Assembly (NCBI GenBank): GCA_958295805.1
Contig: OY282373.1
Coordinates: 1,707,001 to 1,771,000 of the forward strand
From: an uncultured Nitrospirales bacterium
GTDB taxonomy: Bacteria > Nitrospirota > Nitrospiria > Nitrospirales > UBA8639
DNA: 64,000 bases
Reading direction: 5' to 3'
Part shown: one piece after another, positions 45,543 through 55,638 of the stretch
Layout of the letters: each line of letters begins with the position of its first letter
How positions within the stretch are numbered: position 1 is the stretch's first letter
Made by a program: the position numbers and the translations under genes
The notes under the pieces: generated by a model
Told to the model about the DNA's origin: nothing
The model's database searches: none
Seen by the model: only the letters and a program-made list of their open reading frames with translations

Positions 45543-47180
45543 TCAATTATCCTGCGTGTAATCGTAAAAAAACTCTTTGTGCGGCAACCCTCTGGGGAGA
45601 ATCTTGAATTCTCCGGCGACGGCGCTGAGCCAGTGCTTCCGCGAACAACACCGGCCGTTTTCGAGTAAATCCCAGGATCCTCGACGCACGACAAGTTCTC
45701 CTTTGGTCGGATCCGTATAAAATCCTTCAGGGTGTCCAAACCCGAACGCGGGGCGACGCGGCACCTGAATTTTTATTTCGGTATCCGTCCAGGATTCGAC
45801 GATAGCCGCGACGCCGTTCACCAACACCTCCGTTCGGGAAACGTCGGCCCCGAGGCGATAATTTTTCCAATCATGGGCTTCGGTATTCAATTCCAACCGG
45901 GTCGCCTCAGCAATTTTGAGACGGTCGCCGAATCCTTCACCGCGAATGGTTACGATTTCATCAAGCCCGGCTTCGGTCGGTGAATAGGACGTGACGGTAG
46001 GAGTCGTCAGGGTAAACAAACCGGCATCAAACGACACAACGCCTTGTTTGTGACAACACGTCCCATCGGGTTTGGGAATCGTACCGCCTCGCTTCACCAC
46101 GATGGGTCCGGATTGGGCGCTGAAGGGTACCCACGCGTTGATTTCATTGTCTTGCCACCGGTGAATGATCGCCGGCACCCCGCCGATTTCCACTCGATTG
46201 TGACCCGGGTTGAAATCAAACGCATACGCCGTCGTCCCGGCTTCGGAAAACACGCCGAAATTCTTTCCTTTGATGCGCACCAGGGTTCCGATGGGACCTG
46301 TATCAGGAAACGACCGATCAACGTGAGGCTCCACGACCGCAAAGTGCCCCAAGGTCCTCACGCGACCATCTTTGTGAAAGGTTAAAGGACCGCTGGTTGC
46401 ATTCAACGGAACGTGAACCACAATGAGTCGATGAGACCACTTGGAAATCGTCACCGGTTTATCGTCAAGATAAATGGCATCATCGGGGCCTCTGGTCTCG
46501 CCGAACCGTTGTCCGCTCAGAACGATCTTCGTTCCGATGGGACCCCGAGACGGCGAAAAAGAAATACTGGGAATAAGGGAAATCGGCACGGGGTTACTTT
46601 CAGAATAGGCGACCGTCGCGCAACACGAGCCATCCGGCAGGGGATCAGAGGACGCCAGTTGAACGACCACGTCACCGGATTCGGCATTGGCGGGAATTTT
46701 GACCTCAATTTTTGAAGACCGCCATTTCCGTATTTCAGCCAAAATGCCGTTAATCAACACGCGGTTGACCCCGAACATGGTATTCGGGTCACGAGAACCT
46801 GCCGTGTTTCCGAAATTCTCGCCCTCAATGGTGAGAATTGATCCGGGTTCAGCCTCCGGGGGAACCAGCTTCGTAATTTTCACCCGCGTGATGGAAAACC
46901 GGCCCACCACCCTGCTTCCCTGCGACCCCGAAATCTTCACGTCGCCACTTTTCGCCTTGAGCGGGACTTTCACCATCACCAGGTCGGGCTCCCAGAGTTG
47001 AATCAAAGCCGACACCCCGTTGAATTCAACTCGATTCTCGGCAGTCGAAACAAATTCTCCAAATTCGCCCCCACCAATCGTCACCGTTGTGCCGGGCGGC
47101 CCTGCATCCGGAAACAAGTCAGCCTGAACTGAGGACACCAACCCAAGAACACCCGCGAGCACAAGAAAAACGTGTTTCAT
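45543..47180 (-). CDS. Exported protein with five IPT/TIG (Ig-like) domains
   Basis: 545 aa; start at 47180 (an ATG three codons upstream is equally possible). The signal peptide MKHVFLVLAGVLGLVSSVQA is followed by five IPT/TIG domains beginning near FPDAGPPGTTVTI, LVPPEAEPGSILTI, FSPSRGPIGTKIVL, FPDTGPIGTLVRI and YSPTEAGLDEIVTI. Three of the five carry a vicinal Cys pair in the same loop (PDGSCC, PDGTCC, ENGRCC). Probably a periplasmic or surface adhesin-like scaffold. Co-directional with the Ycf48-like gene and the barrel genes. Confidence 0.85.
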   Translation of the reverse strand: MKHVFLVLAGVLGLVSSVQADLFPDAGPPGTTVTIGGGEFGEFVSTAENRVEFNGVSALIQLWEPDLVMVKVPLKAKSGDVKISGSQGSRVVGRFSITRVKITKLVPPEAEPGSILTIEGENFGNTAGSRDPNTMFGVNRVLINGILAEIRKWRSSKIEVKIPANAESGDVVVQLASSDPLPDGSCCATVAYSESNPVPISLIPSISFSPSRGPIGTKIVLSGQRFGETRGPDDAIYLDDKPVTISKWSHRLIVVHVPLNATSGPLTFHKDGRVRTLGHFAVVEPHVDRSFPDTGPIGTLVRIKGKNFGVFSEAGTTAYAFDFNPGHNRVEIGGVPAIIHRWQDNEINAWVPFSAQSGPIVVKRGGTIPKPDGTCCHKQGVVSFDAGLFTLTTPTVTSYSPTEAGLDEIVTIRGEGFGDRLKIAEATRLELNTEAHDWKNYRLGADVSRTEVLVNGVAAIVESWTDTEIKIQVPRRPAFGFGHPEGFYTDPTKGELVVRRGSWDLLENGRCCSRKHWLSAVAGEFKILPRGLPHKEFFYDYTQDN

Positions 47181-47216
47181 GTCACACATACCCTTTTCAC
47201 CTCTTCAGCACTTCCG

Positions 47217-48161
47217 TCAGAAGGCATATTTCATGTTGAGACTAACCCCCCAGAACTGAATGTCGTCCGTCCGTACATAGTAGGTAACGGGGACCGGTGG
47301 GTTCCCGGCCACGGAGGCATGATTCCGGAGCGAATCATAATGCGACTCGTCCTTGAATTCGCCGAAATCCGCCCAGCGGAACTTCAGCCCGATAGAGACC
47401 GGATCACTGACCTGATAATCCACGCCGGCCAGCGCCTGATATCCGAACATCACGTCCGACAATTTAGCCCTGTCACGAAGGAGTGCGCCGGCGAGTTTCT
47501 CGTTCAACTCCCGCCCCCCCGGGAGATTATTGTCGAACACCTTCGTTTGAGAGATGCCATTCCGATGCCATAGCGTCCGATACTCAACCACGACGCTCGC
47601 GAGCCCAACGCCAATTCCCAGATACGGCGTAAACTTCGAATCCGAGTGAAAGTCATAGTACAGGTTGGCAAAAAAATTGTGGGTCAACACGTCGTCAACG
47701 GCATCCTGGACGATCGCGAACTGCGTGTCCGTGCTGGGATCGTAATCCGCAGTACGGGGCACGTCCGTATCGTCATGGGCAGCGTTGCGATAGAAATATT
47801 CCCCCTCGATTCTGAAATTCCCCATCCGATACCCCAAAGCCACCCCCGCCAGGATCCCCAGGCCTCCATCGAACGACTCTTTCATGGGTCCCCATGGCTC
47901 AGGATCATCACGACATTGTAGCCCTTCAGTCTGAATACGATCAGGGTTCAGGGTCACGTCGCATCGCGGCGAAAGCACAGGGTTCGACGGCGTCCAATCA
48001 TCCAACCCGCCGGTTTCCACGTCCACGTCCGGGGAAATCGCGACGCCCAGATCCATCCCCATGTACCACCCGTCCGCGGCCGACGCCTGGCAGGGAAATA
48101 TCACCAACATCATCCCAACCAGCACGAACGTGGGTCTCAGGTAAAACATTCGCTTCCTCAT
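47217..48161 (-). CDS. Outer-membrane beta-barrel protein, paralogue 1
   Basis: 314 aa. A signal peptide to about residue 30 (CQASAADGWYMG) is followed by a barrel with GILAGVALGYRMGNFRIEGEYFYRN, FFANLYYDFHSDSKFTPYLG and IGLKFRWADFGEFKD, ending in the strand DIQFWGVSLNMKYAF with the C-terminal Phe required for assembly. An early loop holds two Cys (RCDVTLNPD...GLQC). It closely resembles the two genes upstream and the one at 59163. Small OmpW/OprF-barrel-like porin or adhesin; ligand unknown. Confidence 0.88.
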   Translation of the reverse strand: MRKRMFYLRPTFVLVGMMLVIFPCQASAADGWYMGMDLGVAISPDVDVETGGLDDWTPSNPVLSPRCDVTLNPDRIQTEGLQCRDDPEPWGPMKESFDGGLGILAGVALGYRMGNFRIEGEYFYRNAAHDDTDVPRTADYDPSTDTQFAIVQDAVDDVLTHNFFANLYYDFHSDSKFTPYLGIGVGLASVVVEYRTLWHRNGISQTKVFDNNLPGGRELNEKLAGALLRDRAKLSDVMFGYQALAGVDYQVSDPVSIGLKFRWADFGEFKDESHYDSLRNHASVAGNPPVPVTYYVRTDDIQFWGVSLNMKYAF

Positions 48162-48188
48162 TATTTCTCTTCACAAGAGATAGAGGCG

Positions 48189-49100
48189 TCAAAAGGCATA
48201 TTTCATGTTGAGACTGAGGCCCCAGAACTGGATGTCGTCCGTCTTCGCGAAATATCGAACCCGAGTCCCGCCCGGAGCACGCGAGGAGGCGTGACCGCGA
48301 AGTTCATCCCATTCTGCTCCATCTTCGAATTCACCGAAATCCGCCCAGCGGAACTTAAGCCCGATCGTGACCGGCTCACTGACCCGATAGTCCACGCCGG
48401 CCAGGATTTGATAGCCGAACAGGGTATCCGTCAGCTTCCTGTCGGCGAAGGTCGTCGTACCTGCCAGTCGCGTATTAAGTTTCGCTCTCTCACCAGCGGT
48501 GAGATTGAGATCTGTATTATCAAATGTTTTGATTTTGTTGGAATCACCATCCCGTTTCCACCGGCTAAAGAAATCCATTGACACTTGGGCAACACCCACT
48601 CCTGCGCCTACGTACGGCGTAAACCGCGAATCCGTGTTGAAGTCATAATACAGGTTGGCGAAAAAGTTGTGCGATAACACGTCATCAACTCCGCCGTCCA
48701 GTATTTCGATTTCCTCTCCCCTCTTGCGTTCAGTGTCAGCATCCAACCCCTGTGTGTCGGACCGTGCATCATGGGTGGTGGTGCGATAGAAATATTCCCC
48801 CTCGATCCTGAAGTTCCCCAGGCGATACCCTAGAGCCGCCCCCGCCAGGATCCCTGTGCCCCCATCCACCTCATTCCAAAATGACGTTGTAGCCGGCTCT
48901 GAACAATTCCGCTGGATGAAGTGCCCGTCGCATGTGGTAGGAACGTCATTATCCCCACCCCTCACCTTAAGGTCCGGAGCCTTCGCAAAGCCCAAGTCCA
49001 TCCCCATGTACCATCCATCCGCGGCCAACGCCTGGGTGGGAAATATCAGCAACGCCAGACAAACCAAAACCAACGCCCGCTTGTGATAAAGACAGAACAT
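48189..49100 (-). CDS. Outer-membrane beta-barrel protein, paralogue 2
   Basis: 303 aa. GAGGAG stands before the ATG. Signal peptide to about TQALAADGWYMG. The barrel framework is that of paralogue 1: GILAGAALGYRLGNFRIEGE, NFFANLYYDFNTDSRFTPYV, LLTDTLFGYQ-like (KLTDTLFGYQILAG) and C-terminal NMKYAF. Loops differ, including the Cys loop (TTCDGHFIQRNCSE). The 27-base gap to paralogue 1 suggests co-transcription. Confidence 0.88.
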   Translation of the reverse strand: MFCLYHKRALVLVCLALLIFPTQALAADGWYMGMDLGFAKAPDLKVRGGDNDVPTTCDGHFIQRNCSEPATTSFWNEVDGGTGILAGAALGYRLGNFRIEGEYFYRTTTHDARSDTQGLDADTERKRGEEIEILDGGVDDVLSHNFFANLYYDFNTDSRFTPYVGAGVGVAQVSMDFFSRWKRDGDSNKIKTFDNTDLNLTAGERAKLNTRLAGTTTFADRKLTDTLFGYQILAGVDYRVSEPVTIGLKFRWADFGEFEDGAEWDELRGHASSRAPGGTRVRYFAKTDDIQFWGLSLNMKYAF

Positions 49101-49133
49101 TTTGCTACTCCTCTCATTTCATCAATATGGTCT

Positions 49134-50108
49134 TCAGAATGCATACTTCATGTTGAGGCTAAGTCCCCAGAACTGGATGTCGTCCGTCATCACCTTGTAG
49201 CGAACCCGAACGCCGCGACGATTGTGAGAGTCATGACTGCGAAGTTGATCCCATTCATGTTTCTCTGATTCAAATTCGCCAAAATCCGCCCACCGGAACT
49301 TGAGCCCGATAGAGACCGGCTCGCTGACCCGATAATCCACGCCGGCGAGGACTTGATAGCCGAACAGCGTATCCGTCAGTTTCCTATCGGCAATGGTCGT
49401 CGTGCCGGCCAGAGTACGATGAAGACTCAGTCTGTCCTTCTCCGGGATGCGGGAATGATCAAACCTATCCCCATCAGATATTTTACCAAACTTTTTGATT
49501 GTCGCGGGGTTCGCATTTCGTTTCCACCGGTTAAAGTAATCCAGCGACACTTGTGCGACACCCACTCCCACGCCCACGTATGGTGTAAACCGTGAGTTCG
49601 AGTTGAAGTCGTAGTACAGGTTGGCAAAGAAGTTATGAGACAATACGTCATCAACCCCACCATCCAACGTCTCAAGTTCGTCTTCTTCCTTTTTCTCGGC
49701 GCGAGGGTAGTCAGTAAACGTCTCGGACCGTTCATCATAGGTTGTGGTGCGATAGAAATATTCACCCTCGACCCTGAAGTTTCCACGGCGATACCCCAGA
49801 GCCAGACCCGCTAACATCCCGATGCCTCCGTCAACCATGTTCGTCCAAGGGTCTCCTTCGCCACCACGCCGGGCACAATCCAGCACGCCTAACTCCCGTG
49901 GGTTAATAAATCTGTCGCATACGGCGTTTAAGTCATTATCCATGCCAGCCACGTCCATCTCCGGAGCCATCGCAAAGCCTAAGTCCATCCCCATGTACCA
50001 TCCGTCCTTGGCCAATGCCTGAGAAGGAAACATCAGAAACGTCATCACACCCAACAACAGAATAACCTTGTAAGATGTCTCCCCACTTTTCACGTCATTT
50101 TCCGCCAT
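49134..50108 (-). CDS. Outer-membrane beta-barrel protein, paralogue 3
   Basis: 324 aa. Signal peptide region LLLGVMTFLMFPSQALA, then KDGWYMGMDLGFAMAPEMDV as in paralogue 2. It keeps the framework (GMLAGLALGYRRGNFRVEGE; FFANLYYDFNSNSRFTPYVG; NMKYAF) with a longer Cys loop (VCDRFINPRELGVLDC) and its own hypervariable mid-barrel loop. First of the tandem triplet; the ribosome-binding site is weak. Confidence 0.88.
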   Translation of the reverse strand: MAENDVKSGETSYKVILLLGVMTFLMFPSQALAKDGWYMGMDLGFAMAPEMDVAGMDNDLNAVCDRFINPRELGVLDCARRGGEGDPWTNMVDGGIGMLAGLALGYRRGNFRVEGEYFYRTTTYDERSETFTDYPRAEKKEEDELETLDGGVDDVLSHNFFANLYYDFNSNSRFTPYVGVGVGVAQVSLDYFNRWKRNANPATIKKFGKISDGDRFDHSRIPEKDRLSLHRTLAGTTTIADRKLTDTLFGYQVLAGVDYRVSEPVSIGLKFRWADFGEFESEKHEWDQLRSHDSHNRRGVRVRYKVMTDDIQFWGLSLNMKYAF

Positions 50109-50154
50109 AGAACCATGGATAAGGATGCTTATTTACTATAAACGTTAGTGTTTT

Positions 50155-50640
50155 TCAACGTTGCGTTTCCAAGCGGACACCGGAAACAAGTTGGACGATC
50201 AACTCAAGCTCAACGGGGACGCCCATCGGCAATTCCGCCACTCCCACGGCCACTCGAGCATGGCGTCCAGCCTCGCCGAAGAGTGCCACGAGCAGGTCTG
50301 ATGCTCCGTTGATCACAAAGGGTTGCTCCACGAACCCTTCACCTGAGGCCACGTATCCGGTCATCCTGACGATTCGTTGCACCCGGTCAAGGGAAGAAGC
50401 GGCACGGCGAATCGTCACGAGTGCATTGAGTAACGACAGTTTTGCGGCTTCATACGCTTGTTCTTTGGAAATCTCACGACCGACTTTTCCGCGAAAGACC
50501 ACCCGTCCGTCGCGACTGGGCACCATTCCACTGATAAACAGGAGGTCGCCAACCTGAACGAAGGGCACGTACGTCGCCACGGGGTTCGGCGGAGACGGCA
50601 ACGTTATTCCCAGTTCCGTCAAACGGTGCTCAATCGACAT
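50155..50640 (-). CDS. RidA/YjgF-family protein
   Basis: 161 aa trimer-forming family. The motifs GDLLFISGMVPSRDG, LNALVTIRRAASSLDRVQRIVRMTGYVAS and HARVAVGVAELPMGVPVELEL include the Arg (of RVAVGVAELP) and the Glu that RidA uses to hydrolyse reactive enamine/imine intermediates. It is a little longer than classical RidA and may belong to the TdcF/YoaB-like branch. It lies directly downstream of mltG. Confidence 0.9.
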   Translation of the reverse strand: MSIEHRLTELGITLPSPPNPVATYVPFVQVGDLLFISGMVPSRDGRVVFRGKVGREISKEQAYEAAKLSLLNALVTIRRAASSLDRVQRIVRMTGYVASGEGFVEQPFVINGASDLLVALFGEAGRHARVAVGVAELPMGVPVELELIVQLVSGVRLETQR

Positions 50641-50651
50641 GATGGAAGAGC

Positions 50652-51662
50652 TTACGAAGAACGGCGCCGTTGAGGCCCCTGATACTTCCGCACGGCTTGA
50701 TTATGTTCAGCCAACGTCGTCGAGAACGCGTGACTGCCGTCATTACGAGAGACGAAATATAAATAATCGGTAGACACGGGATACAGGGCCGCGTGGATGG
50801 CAGCTTTTCCCGGATTCGCAATGGGACCGGGAGGCAAGCCGACCACCACGTAGGTGTTGTATGGACTCTCAATGGAAAGATCCTCTTTGCGCAAATTGCC
50901 GTCAAATTGATTCAAGTCGTAAATGACCGTGGGGTCGCTTTGCAACGGAATGTTTCTGCGAAGCCGATTATGGAACACACCGGAAATCAAGGGGCGCTCC
51001 TGCGGTCGGGCCGTTTCCTTTTCGATGACCGAAGCCAGAGTCAACACATGGTGCATGGGCATCCCCAGTTCCTCGGCGCGCGCTTCGTACTCATCCGACA
51101 CGGTTTGCTTCAACCGCGAGACCATGGCCTTAATCATCATCTCCGGTTTCATGTGGCGCGTGAAATGATACGTGTCGGGAAAGAGATAGCCTTCCAGCTT
51201 CTTATGAGGCAACGACAGCGTTTGGATAAACGCCCGGTCCTGGGTTGCCTGAATGAACGCTGTACGATCCACCAATTGCTTCTCTTCAAGCAAATCGGCA
51301 ATCTGATTCACCGAAAAGCCTTCGGGAATGGTGACCACGTACTGAATGACCTCACCCTTCGTCATTTTGCTCAGAATCGTCACCGGCTCCATGCCTCCAT
51401 GGAATTCATATTCTCCTGGAATGATTTTCCGATCTGCACCGAATAACCGGCCCATCCACACGAATGCCCGCTCACTCTTAATCAATTGACGCTGATGAAG
51501 GAGGCGTGCCACTTCAGAAAAGGAAACCCCTTCAGGAATATCAACGACGCTGACCCGCGTCGCTTGACCAACCGGTTGAAGTTGCGCGTAGAACACGACG
51601 CTGATCCCGAACACGACGAGGACCACCACAAGAAGGACAACGCTCACACAAGGCTTGAACAC
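50652..51662 (-). CDS. mltG: Endolytic peptidoglycan transglycosylase MltG
   Basis: 336 aa with one N-terminal membrane helix (VSVVLLVVVLVVFGISVVF), a LysM-like region (VSVVDIPEGVSFSEVARLL) and the YceG catalytic domain: LEGYLFPDTYHF, LASVIEKETARPQERPLISGV (catalytic Glu) and LPPGPIANPGKAAI. It cleaves nascent glycan strands and terminates chain growth. It is 39 bases downstream of alaS. Confidence 0.95.
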   Translation of the reverse strand: MFKPCVSVVLLVVVLVVFGISVVFYAQLQPVGQATRVSVVDIPEGVSFSEVARLLHQRQLIKSERAFVWMGRLFGADRKIIPGEYEFHGGMEPVTILSKMTKGEVIQYVVTIPEGFSVNQIADLLEEKQLVDRTAFIQATQDRAFIQTLSLPHKKLEGYLFPDTYHFTRHMKPEMMIKAMVSRLKQTVSDEYEARAEELGMPMHHVLTLASVIEKETARPQERPLISGVFHNRLRRNIPLQSDPTVIYDLNQFDGNLRKEDLSIESPYNTYVVVGLPPGPIANPGKAAIHAALYPVSTDYLYFVSRNDGSHAFSTTLAEHNQAVRKYQGPQRRRSS

Positions 51663-51701
51663 GGCTGGAAGAGTCTTTGATTCCCGTTCTTGATTCTTTT
51701 C

Positions 51702-54344
51702 TTAGACCCGTGCGGCAACCAGTTGAAAGACCTTTGCAAGAGCCTGGCCCAATTTTTCAGGATTCTTCCCGCCGGCTTGCGCCACGTCGGGCCGGCCCCC
51801 ACCCGATCCACCGACTTCACCGGCCATTTCTTTGATGAAGTCACCGGCCTTCAATCGGGTGGTCAAGTCTTTCGACACGGTCACGAATAACGAGACTTTT
51901 CCGTCTGCCGCCGAGCCCACGGCAATCACGCCTTTGGGCATGGTATTCCGCACTTTGTCCGACAGCAGACGAAGTTCCTGCATGGATAATCCTTCGGTTT
52001 CCTGAACGTGAACCATAATGCCTTGAATCTCTTGAACCTGGACCGTGCCTGCCCCACCGTCCTGCTCCATCATTTTCAGTTTCACCTGCTCTAATTCCCG
52101 TTCTTTTTCCTTCAACAACGCAACGAGTTTTCGAGTTTTCAGGCCAACCTCCGACGGACTGGTTTTCAGCAACTCCGCCAAGGCTTGTATCTCGGCTTCG
52201 ATCTTTTTCCCATGGGCCAAGGCTCCGGTCCCGGTCAGGGCTTCAACCCGCCGAACGCCGGCGGCAACGCCGCCTTCAGAAATAATCCGAAACGTCCCGA
52301 TTTCTCCGGTACGTTGACAATGCGTCCCGCCGCACAACTCCGTACTCCATCCACCAATGCCCACGACGCGCACCCGTTCACCGTACTTGTCACCGAAAAA
52401 GGCCAAGGCCCCGACGTTCAGAGCATCCTGAAGACCCATGAGGTTCGTCTGGACTCGCGTGTTTTCAAGGACGTGATGATTGACGAGCGATTCCAGTTCA
52501 TCAATGTCCCGAGCACGAACCGGCTTCGCGTGCGAAAAATCAAAACGCAACCGGTTCGGAGCCACCAAGGAACCGTATTGTTTCACGTGCGGGCCTAAGA
52601 TGTCCCGTAGGGCCGCGTGCAGCAGATGCGTGGCCGTATGGTTTCGGGCGGCATCATGGCGCCTGACCCCATTCACGACCGCGCTGACCGGCTCTCCTCG
52701 GCGAACGCGGCCGGCCTCGACCCTGCCTTTGTGCAGAACGAGCCGTCCCCCTGCCTTGGTGGTGTCCTGAACCTGAATCCGGCCATCAGGCCCCACCAAG
52801 GTACCTTGGTCACCAACTTGGCCGCCGCCTTCAGGATAAAAAGGAGTCGCCTCTAAGACGACTTCAACCACGTCCCCTTCCACTGCTTCGTCGGCCAACC
52901 GTTCACCTTTGAGGAGGGCTTGGACGACGCCTTCCGATTCAAGGGTCTGATACCCAAGAAATTCCGTCGGCGGAACGTGTTGCATCAGCGCGGAGAGAAA
53001 CGGCTTTTCTCCTTCCATGCTGAAGGCGGCCGACTTGCGAGCCCGATCACGCTGGGCTTCCAACGCCCGTTGAAAACCTTCAAGGTCCGTCACCAATCCT
53101 TGCTCCCGAGCGGCTTCTTCGATCAAATCCAACGGGAAGCCGTAGGTATCATATAATTTGAAGACGTTGTCGCCGTCCAACGTCCCGCGAACGTCGGCCT
53201 TGGCTTCGCTGACCATGGTATTCAGAATGGGCAGCCCTTGGTCCAACGTCCCGATAAATCGTTCTTCTTCGCCTTCGACGGCCTGACGAAGGATTTCAGC
53301 GCCTTGCGTCAATTCAGGATAGACGCCACCCATTTGACTCACCACCGCGTCAGTCAATTCATGGAGAAAGGGGTCGATCACCCCTAAGAGCCGACCGTGC
53401 CGTGAAGCGCGTCGGAGAATCCGACGCAGGACGTATCCTCGACCCTCATTTGAGGGAACGATCCCGTCCACGATCATGAACGTGATGGCCCGAAGATGAT
53501 CCGCAATCACTCTCAACGAACGATCAGAGGCCGCATCGTTCCCGTACACGTGGCCGGTACGCTCTCCGGTCGCGGAGATCAACGGCATGAACAGGTCGGA
53601 GTCATAATTGCTGGTGACTCCTTGGAGGACGGCCGCCATCCGCTCAAGCCCCATTCCCGTATCAATACTGGGCTTTGGAAGCGGATGAAGCCGTCCTTCG
53701 GCGTCTCGATTAAACTGCATGAACACGAGATTCCACAATTCCAGATACCGATCGCAGTCGCAACCGACTCCGCACTGGGGTCGCCCGCACCCCAATGCCT
53801 CGCCTTGATCAACGTGAATTTCTGAACACGGTCCGCAGGGACCCGTCTCGCCCATCTGCCAAAAATTGTCTTTCTCCCCCATTCGCAGAATACGAGCGGC
53901 CGGCACCCCGACTTTTTTCTCCCACAACTCAAACGCGTCGTGATCGTCCTTGAACACCGTCACCCACAATTTGTCCGGACACAGACCCAGGGCCTCGGTC
54001 AAATAATGCCAGCCGTACTGAATCGCCTCTTCTTTGAAATAATCGCCGAACGAAAAATTTCCCAGCATTTCAAAGAACGTATGATGGCGTCGGGTATATC
54101 CGACGTTTTCCAGGTCATTGTGTTTGCCCCCGGCTCGCATACACCGTTGAACGGAGACCGCTCGCGCGTAGGAACGCTGCTCTTCTCCTAGAAACACCCG
54201 CTTGAATTGATTCATCCCTGCGTTGGTGAAGAGAAGCGTGGGATCAGCCTGAGGAATCAGGGACGCACTCGGAACGACCGTATGAGCATGGCCGCTGAAA
54301 AAATCTAAAAAAGATTGTCGAAGTTCATGCGCACGATGGGCCAT
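51702..54344 (-). CDS. alaS: Alanyl-tRNA synthetase
   Basis: 880 aa from the ATG at 54344 (AAGGA 12 bases upstream), which gives the family start MAHRAHELRQSFLDFFSGHA. The frame is open 55 codons further into recA, but that part is not AlaRS-like. Class II catalytic core (FTNAGMNQFKRVFLG; GMGLERMAAVLQG), editing domain with the CGGTHCQRTGEIG zinc/editing motif, and a C-terminal DHHA1-type domain (GGSGGGRPDVAQAGG). Order recA-alaS-mltG on one strand. Confidence 0.97.
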   Translation of the reverse strand: MAHRAHELRQSFLDFFSGHAHTVVPSASLIPQADPTLLFTNAGMNQFKRVFLGEEQRSYARAVSVQRCMRAGGKHNDLENVGYTRRHHTFFEMLGNFSFGDYFKEEAIQYGWHYLTEALGLCPDKLWVTVFKDDHDAFELWEKKVGVPAARILRMGEKDNFWQMGETGPCGPCSEIHVDQGEALGCGRPQCGVGCDCDRYLELWNLVFMQFNRDAEGRLHPLPKPSIDTGMGLERMAAVLQGVTSNYDSDLFMPLISATGERTGHVYGNDAASDRSLRVIADHLRAITFMIVDGIVPSNEGRGYVLRRILRRASRHGRLLGVIDPFLHELTDAVVSQMGGVYPELTQGAEILRQAVEGEEERFIGTLDQGLPILNTMVSEAKADVRGTLDGDNVFKLYDTYGFPLDLIEEAAREQGLVTDLEGFQRALEAQRDRARKSAAFSMEGEKPFLSALMQHVPPTEFLGYQTLESEGVVQALLKGERLADEAVEGDVVEVVLEATPFYPEGGGQVGDQGTLVGPDGRIQVQDTTKAGGRLVLHKGRVEAGRVRRGEPVSAVVNGVRRHDAARNHTATHLLHAALRDILGPHVKQYGSLVAPNRLRFDFSHAKPVRARDIDELESLVNHHVLENTRVQTNLMGLQDALNVGALAFFGDKYGERVRVVGIGGWSTELCGGTHCQRTGEIGTFRIISEGGVAAGVRRVEALTGTGALAHGKKIEAEIQALAELLKTSPSEVGLKTRKLVALLKEKERELEQVKLKMMEQDGGAGTVQVQEIQGIMVHVQETEGLSMQELRLLSDKVRNTMPKGVIAVGSAADGKVSLFVTVSKDLTTRLKAGDFIKEMAGEVGGSGGGRPDVAQAGGKNPEKLGQALAKVFQLVAARV

Positions 54345-54396
54345 AACGAACGTGATCCTTCTATCGGAAGATTGCTCCGTGACCGACGACGACGGG

Positions 54397-55470
54397 CTAC
54401 GCCGAAGAACCTCGGGCAGCCGTCTTCTTGGATGAAAGTTCAGAATCCCGCGTGCTTGGACCAACGAGCCCGATTTGCTCCCGGATCTTTCTTTCGATTT
54501 CTCGGGCAAGCTCGGGGGTGTTCTTCAGAAACGTTTTCACGGCTTCACGACCCTGGCCGAGCCGCTCCTCGTTAAACGAATACCAGGCTCCGGCCTTCGT
54601 CACGATTTTCCTGTCAACCCCGAGGTCAACGAGTTCTCCGACTTTCGACACGCCCTCGGCAAACATGATGTCGAACTCGGCCTGCTTGAAGGGAGGCGCC
54701 GTTTTGTTTTTGACGACTTTGACGCGGACCCGACTGCCGATGATCTCCTGGCCTTCTTTGATGGACTCGATGCGTCGAATGTCCAGACGCACCGAGGAAT
54801 AGAATTTCAGCGCGTTTCCCCCCGTAGTGGTTTCCGGATTGCCAAACATCACCCCGATTTTCATACGAATCTGGTTGATGAAGACCACCGTGGTCAGGGA
54901 TTTGGAAATCGCCCCGGTCAATTTACGCAGCGCCTGCGACATGAGGCGCGCTTGCAACCCCATGTGCGAATCGCCCATTTCGCCCTCGATTTCAGCACGG
55001 GGCACCAACGCGGCCACGGAGTCCACGACCACGAGATCCACGGCCCCGCTTCTCACCAGGGTCTCGGCAATCTCCAAAGCTTGTTCGCCGGTATCGGGTT
55101 GCGCCACCAGAAGATCATCGGGTTGCACCCCAAGTTTTTTTGCATAGGAAAGATCCAGCGCGTGTTCGGCGTCCACAAAGGCCGCGGTGCCGCCGGCTTC
55201 CTGAGCTTGCGCAATGGCATGAAGACACAGGGTCGTCTTGCCGGAGGATTCCGGGCCAAAAATTTCCACCACTCGACCACGGGGCAATCCGCCGACCCCC
55301 AAGGCCACGTCCAGAGACAACGACCCGGTGGAGATGACCTGCACGTCGTCAAGCACGTCCCCCGTCCCGAGTTTCATGATCGAGCCTTTCCCAAATTGTT
55401 TTTCAATCTGGGTCACGGCGAGTTCCAATGCCTTCTTTTTCCCCTCAGCTTCCCCATTTCTGTCACGCAT
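54397..55470 (-). CDS. recA: Recombinase RecA
   Basis: 357 aa. Walker A GPESSGKT (72-79), the core [22 protein letters not shown], loop and Walker [25 protein letters not shown], and [26 protein letters not shown]. It performs homologous recombination and SOS signalling. I saw no obvious LexA box in the 165 bases upstream. No recX beside it. Confidence 0.98.
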   Translation of the reverse strand: MRDRNGEAEGKKKALELAVTQIEKQFGKGSIMKLGTGDVLDDVQVISTGSLSLDVALGVGGLPRGRVVEIFGPESSGKTTLCLHAIAQAQEAGGTAAFVDAEHALDLSYAKKLGVQPDDLLVAQPDTGEQALEIAETLVRSGAVDLVVVDSVAALVPRAEIEGEMGDSHMGLQARLMSQALRKLTGAISKSLTTVVFINQIRMKIGVMFGNPETTTGGNALKFYSSVRLDIRRIESIKEGQEIIGSRVRVKVVKNKTAPPFKQAEFDIMFAEGVSKVGELVDLGVDRKIVTKAGAWYSFNEERLGQGREAVKTFLKNTPELAREIERKIREQIGLVGPSTRDSELSSKKTAARGSSA

Positions 55471-55638
55471 AACGCCTCCTCAATACAAATAAGCCCATGA
55501 AAAGCCATGATACTGAAAACTGCGAAAGCAGGCCAACACTTTCTCTTCTTATTTCTTTATCAAAAACGGCCGCAAGTGTTTTCTCGTCCCGAGCAGTGTG
55601 AAGGATCAAGGCAAGCCTGCCCGCGCAGGCGGGCGTTT

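Noticed and set aside
54345-54509. N-terminal extension of alanyl-tRNA synthetase into recA
   Set aside because: The extra 55 residues are not AlaRS-like and overlap recA; the ATG at 54344 has a ribosome-binding site and the family start.
54475-55500. 341-codon open frame antisense to recA
   Set aside because: Shadow of recA codon bias; recA is unambiguous.
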